Shown: positions 23,727-32,633, numbered from the stretch's first letter. The stretch: 64,000 nt of DNA from Catenulispora acidiphila DSM 44928 (GCF_000024025.1 NC_013131.1:6014001-6078000), one strand, 5' to 3'. The notes: generated from the sequence alone by a model not told the origin. Numbers and translations: made by a program.

Positions 23727-24680
23727 CTATGCGCTCCACAACTGCACGACCTCACCGCCGTCCCGGATCTGTGCCGACACCCCGAACCGCTGATCGCCGC
23801 CGTCTGCCGGCAGCATCGGCGCGTCCGTCTCCGCGACCCACTCGCGGACCGCTCCGTCGGCGGCTGGAAGCCACAGCAGGGCGGTGCGCTCACGTCCGGC
23901 GGCACCCCGACCGTCGGCGGCGATCGTGACCCGGCGGCCGGCCAGGTGCCCGGTACCGTCACCGAGACCGGACCAGGCCGTCTCCGTCAGCCGCAGCCGC
24001 AGGTCAGCGCCCGGCCAGTCCCCGGCCACCACCAGCACCGCGCCCCGCTGACGGGCCGTACGCCGCAGCCGGGCGCCGATCCGGCGCACCTGCTCACCAC
24101 CGGGCCGACGCGGCGGCCGCACCAGCACCAGGTCCACCGCACCGGCCAGCACCCCCACCGCCTCAGCCCAGCGCTCACCAGGCTCGTCCAGCATCAGGAA
24201 CCGCCCCAGGTCCGCGCCCATCCCCGAAGCCGCCGCGATCCCGAACGCCGGCAACCCCACCACCCCGCACCAAGCCCCACCCGCCGACGCCCCCGCCGCC
24301 AACGCCAACGCCAGATAGCTCGGCGCATCCCCACACGGCCGCACCCGATCCCCCACCGCCAGCACCCCGCCACGCCGCAACGCACCCCCGGGCACCAGCG
24401 TCCGCAGCGCGGCGAGCACGGGCACGTCCGCAGCGCCCGCGCCCTCGGCATCGAACGCCGCCCCGGTACCGACAGCACCACTCGCACCACCAGCACCTAC
24501 ACCAGCACCCGCACCTACACCAGCACCCGCACCGACACCACCCCCGACCTGCGACGCAGCCGCCCCCGCCCCCGGACCCGCCCGCACCCCGCCCGCGTCC
24601 CCACCGACCAAGACCCGCAACCGCGCCACAGCCGCCGCGCGGTCCGCGTCGTCATCGAACGTATGCGCGATCAGTGCCAC
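23727..24680 (-). CDS. imuA': ImuA'-like mutasome protein
   Basis: A 317-residue protein in the place and with the features of ImuA', a RecA/SulA-like accessory factor of ImuB and DnaE2. Visible are VLAVGDRVRPCGDAPSYLALALAAGAS (degenerate P-loop region) and VDLVLVRPPRRPG. The C-terminal ends DGGEVVQLWSA. Residues 34-84 are a Gly/Ala/Val repeat insertion. A LexA-type box ends 10 nt before the GTG at 24680, and no ribosome binding site is obvious. It is 129 nt from imuB on the same strand, so the SOS promoter should drive all three genes. The family identity rests on context as much as on sequence. Confidence 0.85.
   Translation of the reverse strand: MALIAHTFDDDADRAAAVARLRVLVGGDAGGVRAGPGAGAAASQVGGGVGAGAGVGAGAGVGAGGASGAVGTGAAFDAEGAGAADVPVLAALRTLVPGGALRRGGVLAVGDRVRPCGDAPSYLALALAAGASAGGAWCGVVGLPAFGIAAASGMGADLGRFLMLDEPGERWAEAVGVLAGAVDLVLVRPPRRPGGEQVRRIGARLRRTARQRGAVLVVAGDWPGADLRLRLTETAWSGLGDGTGHLAGRRVTIAADGRGAAGRERTALLWLPAADGAVREWVAETDAPMLPADGGDQRFGVSAQIRDGGEVVQLWSA
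24429..24581 (-). repeat. Gly/Ala/Val repeat tract inside imuA'
   Basis: About 50 codons rich in GVGAGA words, coded by tandem ACACCAGCACCCGCACC-type units (clearest at 24492-24539), separate the N-terminal helix from the RecA-like core. The frame is intact. Confidence 0.8.
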
Positions 24681-24690
24681 CCGGCCATAT

Positions 24691-24706
24691 TCGAAGTTTC
24701 GTTCGA
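24691..24706. promoter_or_regulatory. LexA-type SOS box upstream of imuA'
   Basis: TCGAAGTTTCGTTCGA matches the actinobacterial SOS consensus TCGAAC-N4-GTTCGA at 11 of 12 defined positions. It sits 10 nt before the imuA' start and would repress the mutasome operon until DNA damage. Confidence 0.8.
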
Positions 24707-24950
24707 ACGTGTCAACTGGTGAGCGGCTTCTTGGCGGATCGCAGCGGTGCGACTACAGAAGCCTGTGACGGGTGAGGCTGATGATGCTGGAGTGACTGGT
24801 GTGGCTGGTGGTGCTGAAGAGCGCCGCCGTGATCCCCGCGCCGCTGGTGATCGCTCGCCTCGAGTGAGAGCATGCCGGGACGGGCCCACACCGCCGCCGG
24901 ACAGCAGCGCGACGCTCATGGGCAACCGCATCGAGCGAGAGGTCACCGCG

Positions 24951-25907
24951 TTGAGAGCCTGGCAGGTCACCACCCATGGCGAGCCCGCTGATGTGATGCG
25001 CGCGGTTGAGGTGCCGGTGCCTGAGGCTGGTGCCGGGCAGGTGCTGGTGCGGGTGCGGGGTGCCGCGCTGAACTTTCCTGACGTGCTCATGTGTCGCGGG
25101 CAGTATCAGGTGCAGCCGCCGCTGCCCTATACGCCGGGGGTGGAGTTGTGCGGCGAGGTGGTGGGGAGCGGGGAGCGGGTTGTGGGGACGCCGGTGCTGC
25201 CGACCGGGGCGCTGGCTGAGTATGCGCTCATGGAGTCGGACTCGGTGTATCCGTGTCCTGATTCCCTTGACGACGCCGAGGCCGCCGGCTTCCTGTTGGC
25301 CTACCAGACTGGCTGGTTCGGGCTGCATCGGCGGGCCAAGCTCCAGCCTGGGGAGACGCTGCTGGTGCACGCTGCGGCCGGCGGGGTCGGCAGTGCGGCG
25401 GTGCAGCTGGGCAAGGCTGCCGGGGCGCGGGTGATCGCCGTGGTCGGCGGGCCGGTCAAGGCCGAGGCAGCGCGGGCGCTTGGGGCTGATGTGGTGGTGG
25501 ACCGGCGGGAGGGCAACTTCGTCGCGGCGGTCAAGGAGGCCACCGGCGGTCGCGGCGCGGATGTGGTCTACGATCCGGTCGGGGGCGATGCGTATCAGGG
25601 CTCGACGAAGTGTGTCGCCTTCGAGGGGCGCATCGTCGTGGTCGGCTTCGCCGGCGGCACCATCCCGGCTCCCCCGCTGAACCACGCCCTGGTCAAGAAC
25701 TACTCGATCCTCGGCCTGCACTGGGGTCTGTACCGCGCCAAGGACCCCGAAGCCGTGGCGGCCTGCCACCGCGAGCTGACCCGGATGGCCGCCGACGGCA
25801 CCATCAAGACCCTCGTCGGCGCGCGCCTGTCGTTCGAGGAGGCGCCGGCCGGGCTGACCCGGCTGGCCGCCGGGGAGAACGTGGGCCGGCTGGTAGTCGT
25901 GCCCTGA
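24951..25907 (+). CDS. NADPH:quinone oxidoreductase-type MDR dehydrogenase
   Basis: A 318-residue zinc-free medium-chain dehydrogenase. The cofactor motif AAAGGVGSAAVQLGKAAGARV and the quinone-reductase pattern NFPDVLMCRGQYQVQPPLPYTPGVE identify the quinone oxidoreductase branch. It probably reduces quinones or enones with NADPH in the cytosol. The TTG at 24951 gives the family N-terminus LRAWQV and has GAGAGGT 7 nt upstream; an ATG at 24918 would add 11 residues. It is divergent from imuA' with a 270-nt gap. Confidence 0.85.
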   Translation: MRAWQVTTHGEPADVMRAVEVPVPEAGAGQVLVRVRGAALNFPDVLMCRGQYQVQPPLPYTPGVELCGEVVGSGERVVGTPVLPTGALAEYALMESDSVYPCPDSLDDAEAAGFLLAYQTGWFGLHRRAKLQPGETLLVHAAAGGVGSAAVQLGKAAGARVIAVVGGPVKAEAARALGADVVVDRREGNFVAAVKEATGGRGADVVYDPVGGDAYQGSTKCVAFEGRIVVVGFAGGTIPAPPLNHALVKNYSILGLHWGLYRAKDPEAVAACHRELTRMAADGTIKTLVGARLSFEEAPAGLTRLAAGENVGRLVVVP

Positions 25908-25916
25908 TACACCGCC

Positions 25917-26846
25917 TCACGTCAACGCGAGAATCTCCGCGTCCGTGGCGGGCCGCTGGCTCCGCAGCACTTCGACGAGCTGCCGCGATCCCGGGCACTG
26001 GTCGTCGATGACCTGGACGGCCACGCCCTGATCGAGGGTCAGCGCCTCGCAATCGCCGCGCACCCAGACGCCGTCTCCGGCCGGGGTGCACGGCGTCGCC
26101 TCGAGTTTGCCGTCACCACTGCCGTGCGGGAACGGCGCATCGCAGGGTGTTGATCCGCCGACCTTCGACACGAGGAGATACGCGGTCAAGTCATCCGAGA
26201 CGGGAAGGGATGTCACCGGGTCCAAGACGCGGGTGACGACGCCCGCGCGGTAGGTGTAGCTGCTGCTGGAGTAGTCCGACCAGCTCACCACGCGCAGCAG
26301 TGAGCGCGGGGGATCGCCGAGCCGGTGCACCGCGGAGTCGGCGAGGTCTGCGACCAGTGCGTGCCGCATCGGCAGCCAGGCAGCGGCGGTCAGTACCGCG
26401 ACCGCGGCGACAGCGACGGCGCGCGTGACGTCCTGGAGCGCGACCGCTGCCGCCACCAGCGTGAAGACGACGGTGTACAGGACCCAGCCGGGCCAGTAGA
26501 GCTGCCACCGGTCCGTGCTCGAGAGGTGAACCGCCGCTTCCAGGAACCACGGCAGCAGGCCGAGGACGACGACGATCGCCGTGACCCGCCGGGCCTTGCG
26601 GGGCGCGAATCCGAGCAAGCCGCCGGCCGCCTTGCGAACCGCGATCGGGGAGAACACCAGCAGGCTACCGGCGATGACGAGCTCGAACAGAGCGAGGATT
26701 CCGCCGCGCAGCGCGTCGCCGAGCAGTCCTCCGGCTGCACCGGCCAGCGGGACGCTCAGCGCGCCGGCGATGGCGGCAAATCCCAGCCACAGCAGCGGTC
26801 GCGGGGTCCGATCAGCTCCGGTGACCGATGGCGCCGACTCAGCCAT
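25917..26846 (-). CDS. Membrane protein of unknown function with C-terminal extracytoplasmic domain
   Basis: A 309-residue protein with five hydrophobic segments (LLWLGFAAIAGAL, ILALFELVIAGSLLVF, VTAIVVVLGLLPWFL, WVLYTVVFTLVAAAVAL, VAVAAVAVLTAAAW) followed by about 150 polar residues containing four cysteines. They form two candidate disulfide pairs. I do not recognise the family. The ATG at 26846 has GGGAGGG 6 nt upstream. It is convergent with the quinone oxidoreductase gene, 9 nt apart, and follows the BrkB-type gene on the same strand. Confidence 0.7.
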   Translation of the reverse strand: MAESAPSVTGADRTPRPLLWLGFAAIAGALSVPLAGAAGGLLGDALRGGILALFELVIAGSLLVFSPIAVRKAAGGLLGFAPRKARRVTAIVVVLGLLPWFLEAAVHLSSTDRWQLYWPGWVLYTVVFTLVAAAVALQDVTRAVAVAAVAVLTAAAWLPMRHALVADLADSAVHRLGDPPRSLLRVVSWSDYSSSSYTYRAGVVTRVLDPVTSLPVSDDLTAYLLVSKVGGSTPCDAPFPHGSGDGKLEATPCTPAGDGVWVRGDCEALTLDQGVAVQVIDDQCPGSRQLVEVLRSQRPATDAEILALT

Positions 26847-26883
26847 GGCATTCCCTCCCCGTGGCGGCCGTCCGGCCACCGGA

Positions 26884-27879
26884 TCAAGCTCGCGCAGCCG
26901 CCAGAGTCGCGTGCTCGGCGGTCAGCTCGACGTCGAATTCCAGTCCGAGCAGTATCGCCAAGTTCGACAGCCACAGCCACAACAGGAACACGATCACGCC
27001 GGCCACCGTGCCGTAGGTCTTGTTGTAGGAGGCGAAGTTCGCGATGTAGGTGGCGAAGCCGGTGGACAGGACCAGCCACAGCACGACCGCCAGCAGGCTG
27101 CCCGGGGAGATCCAGCGGAAGCGCCGGACGCCGTGGGTCTTCGGCGCCGCCCAGAACAGCAGCACGATCATGGCGGCCACCAAGAACACCAGCACCGGCC
27201 ACTTCACGATCGACCAGATCGTGAAGGCGGTGTGCCCCAGTCCCAGGATCTGGCTGGTTCGGTCGGCCAGCGGTCCGGTGAACACCACGATCACGATGCT
27301 GACCATCGAGGTCACCATCATCAGCATCGTGAGTCCTATGCGCAGCGGCGTGGTCTTCCACATCGGCCGGTTCTCCCGCACGCCGTACACCACGTTCGAC
27401 GCCCGGATGAAAGCGCCCACGTAGCCCGAGGCGGACCACAGCGCACCGAGCACACCGGCGATCGCCAGCGTCCCGCCCGTCCCGCCGCTGGCTCGCACCT
27501 GGGTGATGGCGGTGCGCAGGACGTCGTGCACCGATCCGGGGGCGAGCTTCTGCACGTTGTCCAAGACCGTGTTGACGGTGGAGGTACCGAGCAGGCCGAG
27601 CACGGATATCGCCAGCAGCAGCGTGGGGAACACGGCCAGAAAGCCGTAGTACGTCAAGGCCGCGGCCCGGTCCACCAACTCGTCGGTGTGGGCCGCCACC
27701 GCGGAGCGCTTGAGCACTGACAGCCAGTTCCGCACGGACAGCTGCGGAAGCCGGTCGACCTTGTCAGGCTCCTGTTCGACAGCCGCCTTGGCAGCCGTCT
27801 TGGAAGTCTCCTCAAGGCTCGCGGCCGGCTTCGCCCCGCTGAGGCGTCGCTCGAGGCGGCTTTCCGTTTTCCGTCGCAT
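26884..27879 (-). CDS. YihY/BrkB family membrane protein
   Basis: A 331-residue member of the YihY/BrkB family, recognised by RAAALTYYGFLAVFPTLLLA, WSASGYVGAFIRASNVVYG and the closing TYGTVAGVIVFLLWLWLSN. About six transmembrane helices follow an N-terminal charged region. Family members have been described as RNase BN in error; the real function is unknown, with transport suspected. The ATG at 27879 is preferred over a TTG 36 nt upstream, although neither has a clear ribosome binding site. Confidence 0.85.
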   Translation of the reverse strand: MRRKTESRLERRLSGAKPAASLEETSKTAAKAAVEQEPDKVDRLPQLSVRNWLSVLKRSAVAAHTDELVDRAAALTYYGFLAVFPTLLLAISVLGLLGTSTVNTVLDNVQKLAPGSVHDVLRTAITQVRASGGTGGTLAIAGVLGALWSASGYVGAFIRASNVVYGVRENRPMWKTTPLRIGLTMLMMVTSMVSIVIVVFTGPLADRTSQILGLGHTAFTIWSIVKWPVLVFLVAAMIVLLFWAAPKTHGVRRFRWISPGSLLAVVLWLVLSTGFATYIANFASYNKTYGTVAGVIVFLLWLWLSNLAILLGLEFDVELTAEHATLAAARA

Positions 27880-28144
27880 CCAGAGCTTGTATCCGGTTCG
27901 GCGGTCACGACACAAGCGCGCTGCATGCGTGTCCGTCGACGCTACAGGCCCTCTCGCCGGGCATCAGCGGACTTATTCGCCCAAAACACCCTCATGCGCC
28001 ATTCGAACAGATCCACAGTTTCGTTTCTCCGGAAGGGGTTATCAGGGCGGTGGCCAGCCACTTACCAAGAGCGGGGACCGCGTTCTTTCCGAACAGCATC
28101 GTGACAGCGCGGCGTTCGTCAGCCGTAGAGAAAGGATCTCGCTC

Positions 28145-28447
28145 GTGAGCACTGAGACCCGCACACGGTTCTACCACAGACGCGCGCCCGGGGATCTCAT
28201 CTTCCTGGTGGCCGTCATCATCGCGGTCATCATCATCGCGCACATCATCTTCGTCCTGCTCAACGCCAATGCCGGCAACGACATCGTGAGCACGGACGGG
28301 GACTGGGCGGCATGGTTCGCGACCTGGTTCCTGAACCTTTTCACGCCCGACAGCCACGACCTGAACATCACGCTGAACTATGGCATTGCCGCAGTGTTCT
28401 ACCTCGTGGTGGGCGGAATCATCCGTCGGCTCGTGAACGACCTGTAA
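28145..28447 (+). CDS. Small two-helix membrane protein, unknown function
   Basis: A 100-residue protein: a short basic N-terminus, one long hydrophobic helix (LIFLVAVIIAVIIIAHIIFVLL), a polar loop, then a second helix (GIAAVFYLVVGGIIRRL). GTG at 28145 has AAAGGA 9 nt upstream. I do not recognise the family, though helix pairs like this occur widely in actinobacteria. It lies between BrkB and the NHEJ genes; no functional link is evident. Confidence 0.7.
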   Translation: MSTETRTRFYHRRAPGDLIFLVAVIIAVIIIAHIIFVLLNANAGNDIVSTDGDWAAWFATWFLNLFTPDSHDLNITLNYGIAAVFYLVVGGIIRRLVNDL

Positions 28448-28489
28448 AATGACCGGTAAATAGACGTCGCCGCGGAAAGCGGAGAGCGC

Positions 28490-29533
28490 TCAGGCACTCC
28501 GCCGCGTCGACGTCGACTTCGTCGCCGGCTTCTTGCGGGCCGGCTTGTGCAAGTCCGCGGTCTTCGCCGTACCCCGCGCCCCCTTGGCCGCCCGCGACGG
28601 CGTCGCAGCGCTCTTCGACGCCGACGCGGCGGTCTTTTTGGCCGCCGCGCTCTTCTTCGCCGCGGCGGTCTTCTTCGCAGCCGGCTTCGCGCTCTCCTTC
28701 TCGGCCTTCTCGGTTTTCCCGGTCTTCTCTGCCTTACCGGTCTCGCCCTCGCCGCCGCGCGTCTTCTTCGCCGCCTCCACGCTCGCCTTCAGCGCCGCCA
28801 TCAGGTCGATCACCTGCGCCCCGCCCTCGGCCGGCGCCGGCGGCGTCACCACCTCGCGCCCGGCGACCTTGGCCTCGATGACCTCCTCCAGCGCCTCGCG
28901 GTAGCTGTCCTGGTACTCGGCGGGGTCGAAGTCGGTGCTCAGGGAATCGATGAGCAGCTCGGCCATCTTCAGCTCGGCGTTCTTGGGCTCGACCTTGGAG
29001 TCCAGGAAGTCGAAGTCGGGCTTGCGAATCTCGTCCGCCCACAGCATGGTCTCCAGCACCAGCACGCCCTCGCGCACGCGCAGCGCCGCCAGGCTCTCCC
29101 GCTCCCGCATCGCGAACCGCACCACCGCGACCCGGCCCGATGCCGACATCGCGTCGCGCAGCAGCGCGTAGGGCCGCACGCCGAGCTTGTCCGGCGCCAG
29201 GTAGTAGGACTTCGAATACATGATCGGATCGATCTGCTCCTCGGGCACGAACGCCTCGACCGAGATGGTCTTGGCGATCGCCTCCGGCAGCCCTTCGAAG
29301 TCCTTGGAGGTGAGCACGACCACGTCGCCGTCGGGGAGCTGGTAGCCCTTGGCCACGTCGGACAGCGACACCTCCTCGCCGTCCAGCTCGCACACCCGCT
29401 TCTGCCGCACCCGGCCGCCGTCGGCGGCGTGCACCTGGTGGAACGCGACCCGCTTCTCCTCGGTCGCGCCGAACATCTTCACCGGCACCGTCACCATGCC
29501 GAAGGAGATGACGCCGCTCCAGATCGCCCGCAT
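28490..29533 (-). CDS. ku: Ku protein, NHEJ end-binding factor
   Basis: A 347-residue bacterial Ku that forms a ring on DNA double-strand ends and recruits LigD. The conserved start RAIWSGVISFGMVTVPVKM and the beta-barrel core run to about residue 250. The remaining 95 residues are a Lys/Ala/Ser-rich tail of the kind that adds non-specific DNA binding. The ATG at 29533 has no ribosome binding site; a TAGCGT element 6 nt upstream suggests a leaderless mRNA. It is divergent from the ligD ligase gene with 64 nt between. Confidence 0.96.
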   Translation of the reverse strand: MRAIWSGVISFGMVTVPVKMFGATEEKRVAFHQVHAADGGRVRQKRVCELDGEEVSLSDVAKGYQLPDGDVVVLTSKDFEGLPEAIAKTISVEAFVPEEQIDPIMYSKSYYLAPDKLGVRPYALLRDAMSASGRVAVVRFAMRERESLAALRVREGVLVLETMLWADEIRKPDFDFLDSKVEPKNAELKMAELLIDSLSTDFDPAEYQDSYREALEEVIEAKVAGREVVTPPAPAEGGAQVIDLMAALKASVEAAKKTRGGEGETGKAEKTGKTEKAEKESAKPAAKKTAAAKKSAAAKKTAASASKSAATPSRAAKGARGTAKTADLHKPARKKPATKSTSTRRSA

Positions 29534-29539
29534 GCCCCG

Positions 29540-29545
29540 ACGCTA
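29540..29545 (-). promoter_or_regulatory. -10 element of a probable leaderless ku promoter
   Basis: On the minus strand TAGCGT (TAnnnT) ends 6 nt before the ku ATG, with no Shine-Dalgarno sequence between them. Confidence 0.5.
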
Positions 29546-29597
29546 ATTCGGATCATCCGGACTCGCACCCCGGCCGGGCCCGGGATGTCATGGAGCC

Positions 29598-31085
29598 GTG
29601 GACCCGGACCGCCTGCACGCCTACCGCGCCAAGCGCGACGCGGCGCGCACGCCCGAGCCGGTGCCCGAGGCAGCACCTGAGACAGCGCCCGAGGCGAAAC
29701 CGAGGACGCGCAGAGGCAGGAAACCGATCTTCGTGGTCCAGGAACACCGCGCCACCGCCCTGCACTGGGACTTCCGCCTGGAGCGTGACGGCGTGCTGGT
29801 CTCCTGGGCGCTACCGAAGGGCGTCCCCACCGACCCCAAGCGCAACCACCGCGCCGTGCACACCGAGGACCATCCGGTCGAATACGCCGACTTCACCGGA
29901 CGCATCCCGGCCGGCGAATACGGCGCGGGAACCGTTGCCACGTATGACCGCGGCACGTACGTAGTGGAGAAGTGGACCGACGACGAGGTCAAAGTCGAAC
30001 TGACGGGCGAGCGCCTCTCCGGCCACTACACCCTGTTCCGCACCGGCGGCTCCGACTGGATGATCCACCGCGAGAAGGGTCAGGACCCTGACTTCGCGGC
30101 GGTCCCCGACGACCTGCGGCCGATGCTGGCGATCCCCGGCACCGCCCCGGCCGGCGCCGGCTGGGCCTGCGAGTTCAAGTGGGACGGTATCAGGGCCCTG
30201 TGCCGGGTCGAGGGCGGCCGGGCCCGGCTGCGCTCGCGCAACGGCAACGACCTCAGCGAAACCTACCCCGAGCTCAAAGCCCTGGCCAAGACGGTCAGCA
30301 GCGCGCAGCTGCTACTGGACGGCGAGATCATCGCGCTGGACGAGGACGGCAAGGTCAGCTTCGGGGCGTTGCAGACCCGCTTCGGCACCAGCGGATCGGA
30401 GGCGGCGCGGCTGTCCCGGACGAATCCGGCCTCGTACTTGGTCTTCGACCTGCTGCATCTGGACGGCCGCTCGACCCTGGACCTGCCCTACAAGGACCGC
30501 CGGGAGCTGCTGGAATCCCTGGAGCTGTCCGGACCGCACTGGCAGACCCCGCCTTCGTTCCCTGACACACCCGTGGCCGACGTGCTGGAGGCGGCGCGCG
30601 CCGCCGGGCTGGAAGGCGTGGTGGCCAAGCGGCTGGATTCGACGTACCAGCCCGGGACGCGCTCGCCAGCGTGGCGCAAGGTCAAGCTGACCGAGTCCCA
30701 GTCGGCGGTGATCGGCGGCTTCACGCCGTTGAAGAGCCAGGGCGCCGCCACCGGACGTGCGGCCCGGGGATCCCAGATCGGCGCGCTGCTGCTGGGCGTG
30801 CCGGACGAGGCCGGGCGGCTGCGCTACGTCGGCAAGGTGGGCAGCGGCTTCACCGAGCAGGATCGCAGGGTTCTGCTGGAGGCGCTGTCGGAGCTGGCGG
30901 TGGCCGAGAGTCCGTTCGCCACTGCCGTGGACGCCGTCGACGCGCGCGTGGCGACGTGGGTCGAGCCGGTGGTGGTGGCCGAGGTGACGTTCGGGGAGTG
31001 GACGTCGAAGGGCCGGCTGCGCCACCCGGTGTTCAAGGGCATCCGCACCGACAAGGACGCCGCGGAGGTGGTCCGTGAGTCCTGA
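29598..31085 (+). CDS. ligD: LigD: 3'-phosphoesterase plus ATP-dependent DNA ligase
   Basis: A 495-residue NHEJ enzyme. Residues about 40-160 are the phosphoesterase domain (ALHWDFRLE at 54-62, PAGEYGAGTV). The ligase follows with nucleotidyl-transferase motif I KWDGIRA (lysine K194), then DGEIIALDEDG, LEGVVAKRLDSTY, WRKVKL and an OB domain. It has no polymerase domain; that is coded by the next gene, so the trimodular mycobacterial LigD is split here. GTG at 29598 is the annotated start, with GGAG only 2 nt away. It overlaps the polymerase gene by 11 nt. Confidence 0.95.
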   Translation: MDPDRLHAYRAKRDAARTPEPVPEAAPETAPEAKPRTRRGRKPIFVVQEHRATALHWDFRLERDGVLVSWALPKGVPTDPKRNHRAVHTEDHPVEYADFTGRIPAGEYGAGTVATYDRGTYVVEKWTDDEVKVELTGERLSGHYTLFRTGGSDWMIHREKGQDPDFAAVPDDLRPMLAIPGTAPAGAGWACEFKWDGIRALCRVEGGRARLRSRNGNDLSETYPELKALAKTVSSAQLLLDGEIIALDEDGKVSFGALQTRFGTSGSEAARLSRTNPASYLVFDLLHLDGRSTLDLPYKDRRELLESLELSGPHWQTPPSFPDTPVADVLEAARAAGLEGVVAKRLDSTYQPGTRSPAWRKVKLTESQSAVIGGFTPLKSQGAATGRAARGSQIGALLLGVPDEAGRLRYVGKVGSGFTEQDRRVLLEALSELAVAESPFATAVDAVDARVATWVEPVVVAEVTFGEWTSKGRLRHPVFKGIRTDKDAAEVVRES

Positions 31086-31953
31086 CGCGCGAGCTTCGCA
31101 GACCGTCGAGATCGACGGCCGCTCGGTGAAGCTGACGAACCTGGACAAGGTCCTGTATCCGGACGACGGCTTCACCAAGGGCGAGATCCTCGACTACTAC
31201 GCACACATCGCACCGGTGATGCTGCCGCACCTGGCCGGCCGCCCGGTGACGTTCATCCGCTACCCGGACGGCGTGGACACATCAGGGTTCTTCGCCAAGC
31301 ACGCCCCGGCGCACCGCCCGTCCTGGATCCGCACCGCCGACATCGCCGCCACCAGCTCCGGCAAGCAGGTCGAGTACGTCCTCATCGACGACCTGCCCTC
31401 CCTGATGTGGGCAGCGAACCTGGCCGCGATCGAGTTCCACGTACCCCAATGGCGCGTCTCGGACCAGCAACACCACGACCTGCTGGTCCTAGACCTGGAC
31501 CCAGGCGCACCGGCCACAGTCGTGGACTGCGTCCGCGTCGCACTCGCCGCCCGCGACCTGTTGGCCACGCACGACCTGGAGCTGCGCGCAAAAACCTCCG
31601 GAGCCAAGGGCCTCCACCTGTACGCAGCACTGACCGACGTCACCGGCGAGCAAGCCCGCGAACTCGCACACACCATCGCCCGCGCCCTGGAAGGCACGCA
31701 CCCCGACCTGGTGGTATCGAGCATGTCCAAGGCGGAACGCCCCGGAAAGGTATTCGTCGACTGGTCACAAAACACCCACGCCAAGACCACCATCGCGCCC
31801 TACTCCCTACGCGCCACACCGCACCCAGCGGTGTCGACCCCGGTGACCTGGGAGCAACTAGCGGCAGCAAAACATCCCGAGGACCTGCGCTTCCCCCCGG
31901 CACGCGCACTGGAACAGGTCGCCGAGCACGGCGATTTACTATCAGGGCTGTGA
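31075..31953 (+). CDS. LigD polymerase/primase domain protein (AEP family)
   Basis: A 292-residue stand-alone archaeo-eukaryotic primase-type polymerase for gap filling at broken DNA ends. Catalytic aspartates D140 and D142 lie in LVLDLDPG, a third in KVFVDWSQN. The phosphate-binding TSGAKGLHLY and the N-terminal LTNLDKVLYP are typical of LigD-Pol. The GTG start lies inside the 3' end of the ligase gene, so the two are translationally coupled, and the stop overlaps the next gene (GTGA). Confidence 0.94.
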   Translation: MSPDARASQTVEIDGRSVKLTNLDKVLYPDDGFTKGEILDYYAHIAPVMLPHLAGRPVTFIRYPDGVDTSGFFAKHAPAHRPSWIRTADIAATSSGKQVEYVLIDDLPSLMWAANLAAIEFHVPQWRVSDQQHHDLLVLDLDPGAPATVVDCVRVALAARDLLATHDLELRAKTSGAKGLHLYAALTDVTGEQARELAHTIARALEGTHPDLVVSSMSKAERPGKVFVDWSQNTHAKTTIAPYSLRATPHPAVSTPVTWEQLAAAKHPEDLRFPPARALEQVAEHGDLLSGL

Positions 31954-32633
31954 CTTCCACTCCCCTAGCGCTTCTGCTCGACTCCGGCGGCGTCCTGATG
32001 CGGCCCATCGGCGGCCGGTGGAACCCGCGTGCCGATTTCGAGGCGACGGTGAAGGACCACGCCGCGCAGGTGACCGATGAGCAACTGGCCGAGGCGGTGC
32101 GCGAGGGCGACCGCTTCATGGCCGCGGTGACTTCGACGCCGGATCTGGACGACTACCATCGCGCGATGCTGCACCACATCGGCGTCGAGGCGTCGGCGGA
32201 GTTGTTGGCGGCACTGGTGAAAGACGTCCCGCCGACCGCGGTTCTGGAGACGTTCCCGGAAGTCGTCGCGACGTTGACGACGTTGCGCGCCCGGGGCGTC
32301 CCGATGGCGGTGGTGTCCGACGCCTGGCCGAACCTGCCTGATCTGCATGCGGCCCTGGGAATGGGCGACTTCTTCGACGCCTACGCGATCTCCGCCGTCC
32401 TGGGCTGCCACAAGCCGGACCCGAGGATGTACCACCACGCCAGCGAGGCGCTCGGGCTCGCCCCGGCCGACTGCCTGTTCGTGGACGACGCTCCGGAGTT
32501 GGTCGCTGCCGCTATCGCGCTGGGATATCAGGGGTGCGCGATGGTGCGGGATGAGGGCGATGGCTCGGCGGAAGCTGAAGCGCTCGGCGTGGCGGTCATC
32601 AGTTCCCTGACTGAGGTGCTGGGGCTGGTCTGA
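31950..32633 (+). CDS. HAD-superfamily hydrolase
   Basis: A 227-residue HAD-IA protein. Motif I LLDSGGVLM keeps the nucleophile aspartate but has glycine two residues later where phosphatases have aspartate. Motif II VVSDAWPN, motif III lysine in CHKPDPRMY and motif IV FVDDAPE are present. The motif I change is seen in some HAD dehalogenase- or epoxide hydrolase-like groups, so a phosphatase role is not assured. The GTG overlaps the TGA of the LigD polymerase gene, placing it in the NHEJ operon; a repair-related role is only a guess. Confidence 0.8.
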   Translation: MTSTPLALLLDSGGVLMRPIGGRWNPRADFEATVKDHAAQVTDEQLAEAVREGDRFMAAVTSTPDLDDYHRAMLHHIGVEASAELLAALVKDVPPTAVLETFPEVVATLTTLRARGVPMAVVSDAWPNLPDLHAALGMGDFFDAYAISAVLGCHKPDPRMYHHASEALGLAPADCLFVDDAPELVAAAIALGYQGCAMVRDEGDGSAEAEALGVAVISSLTEVLGLV

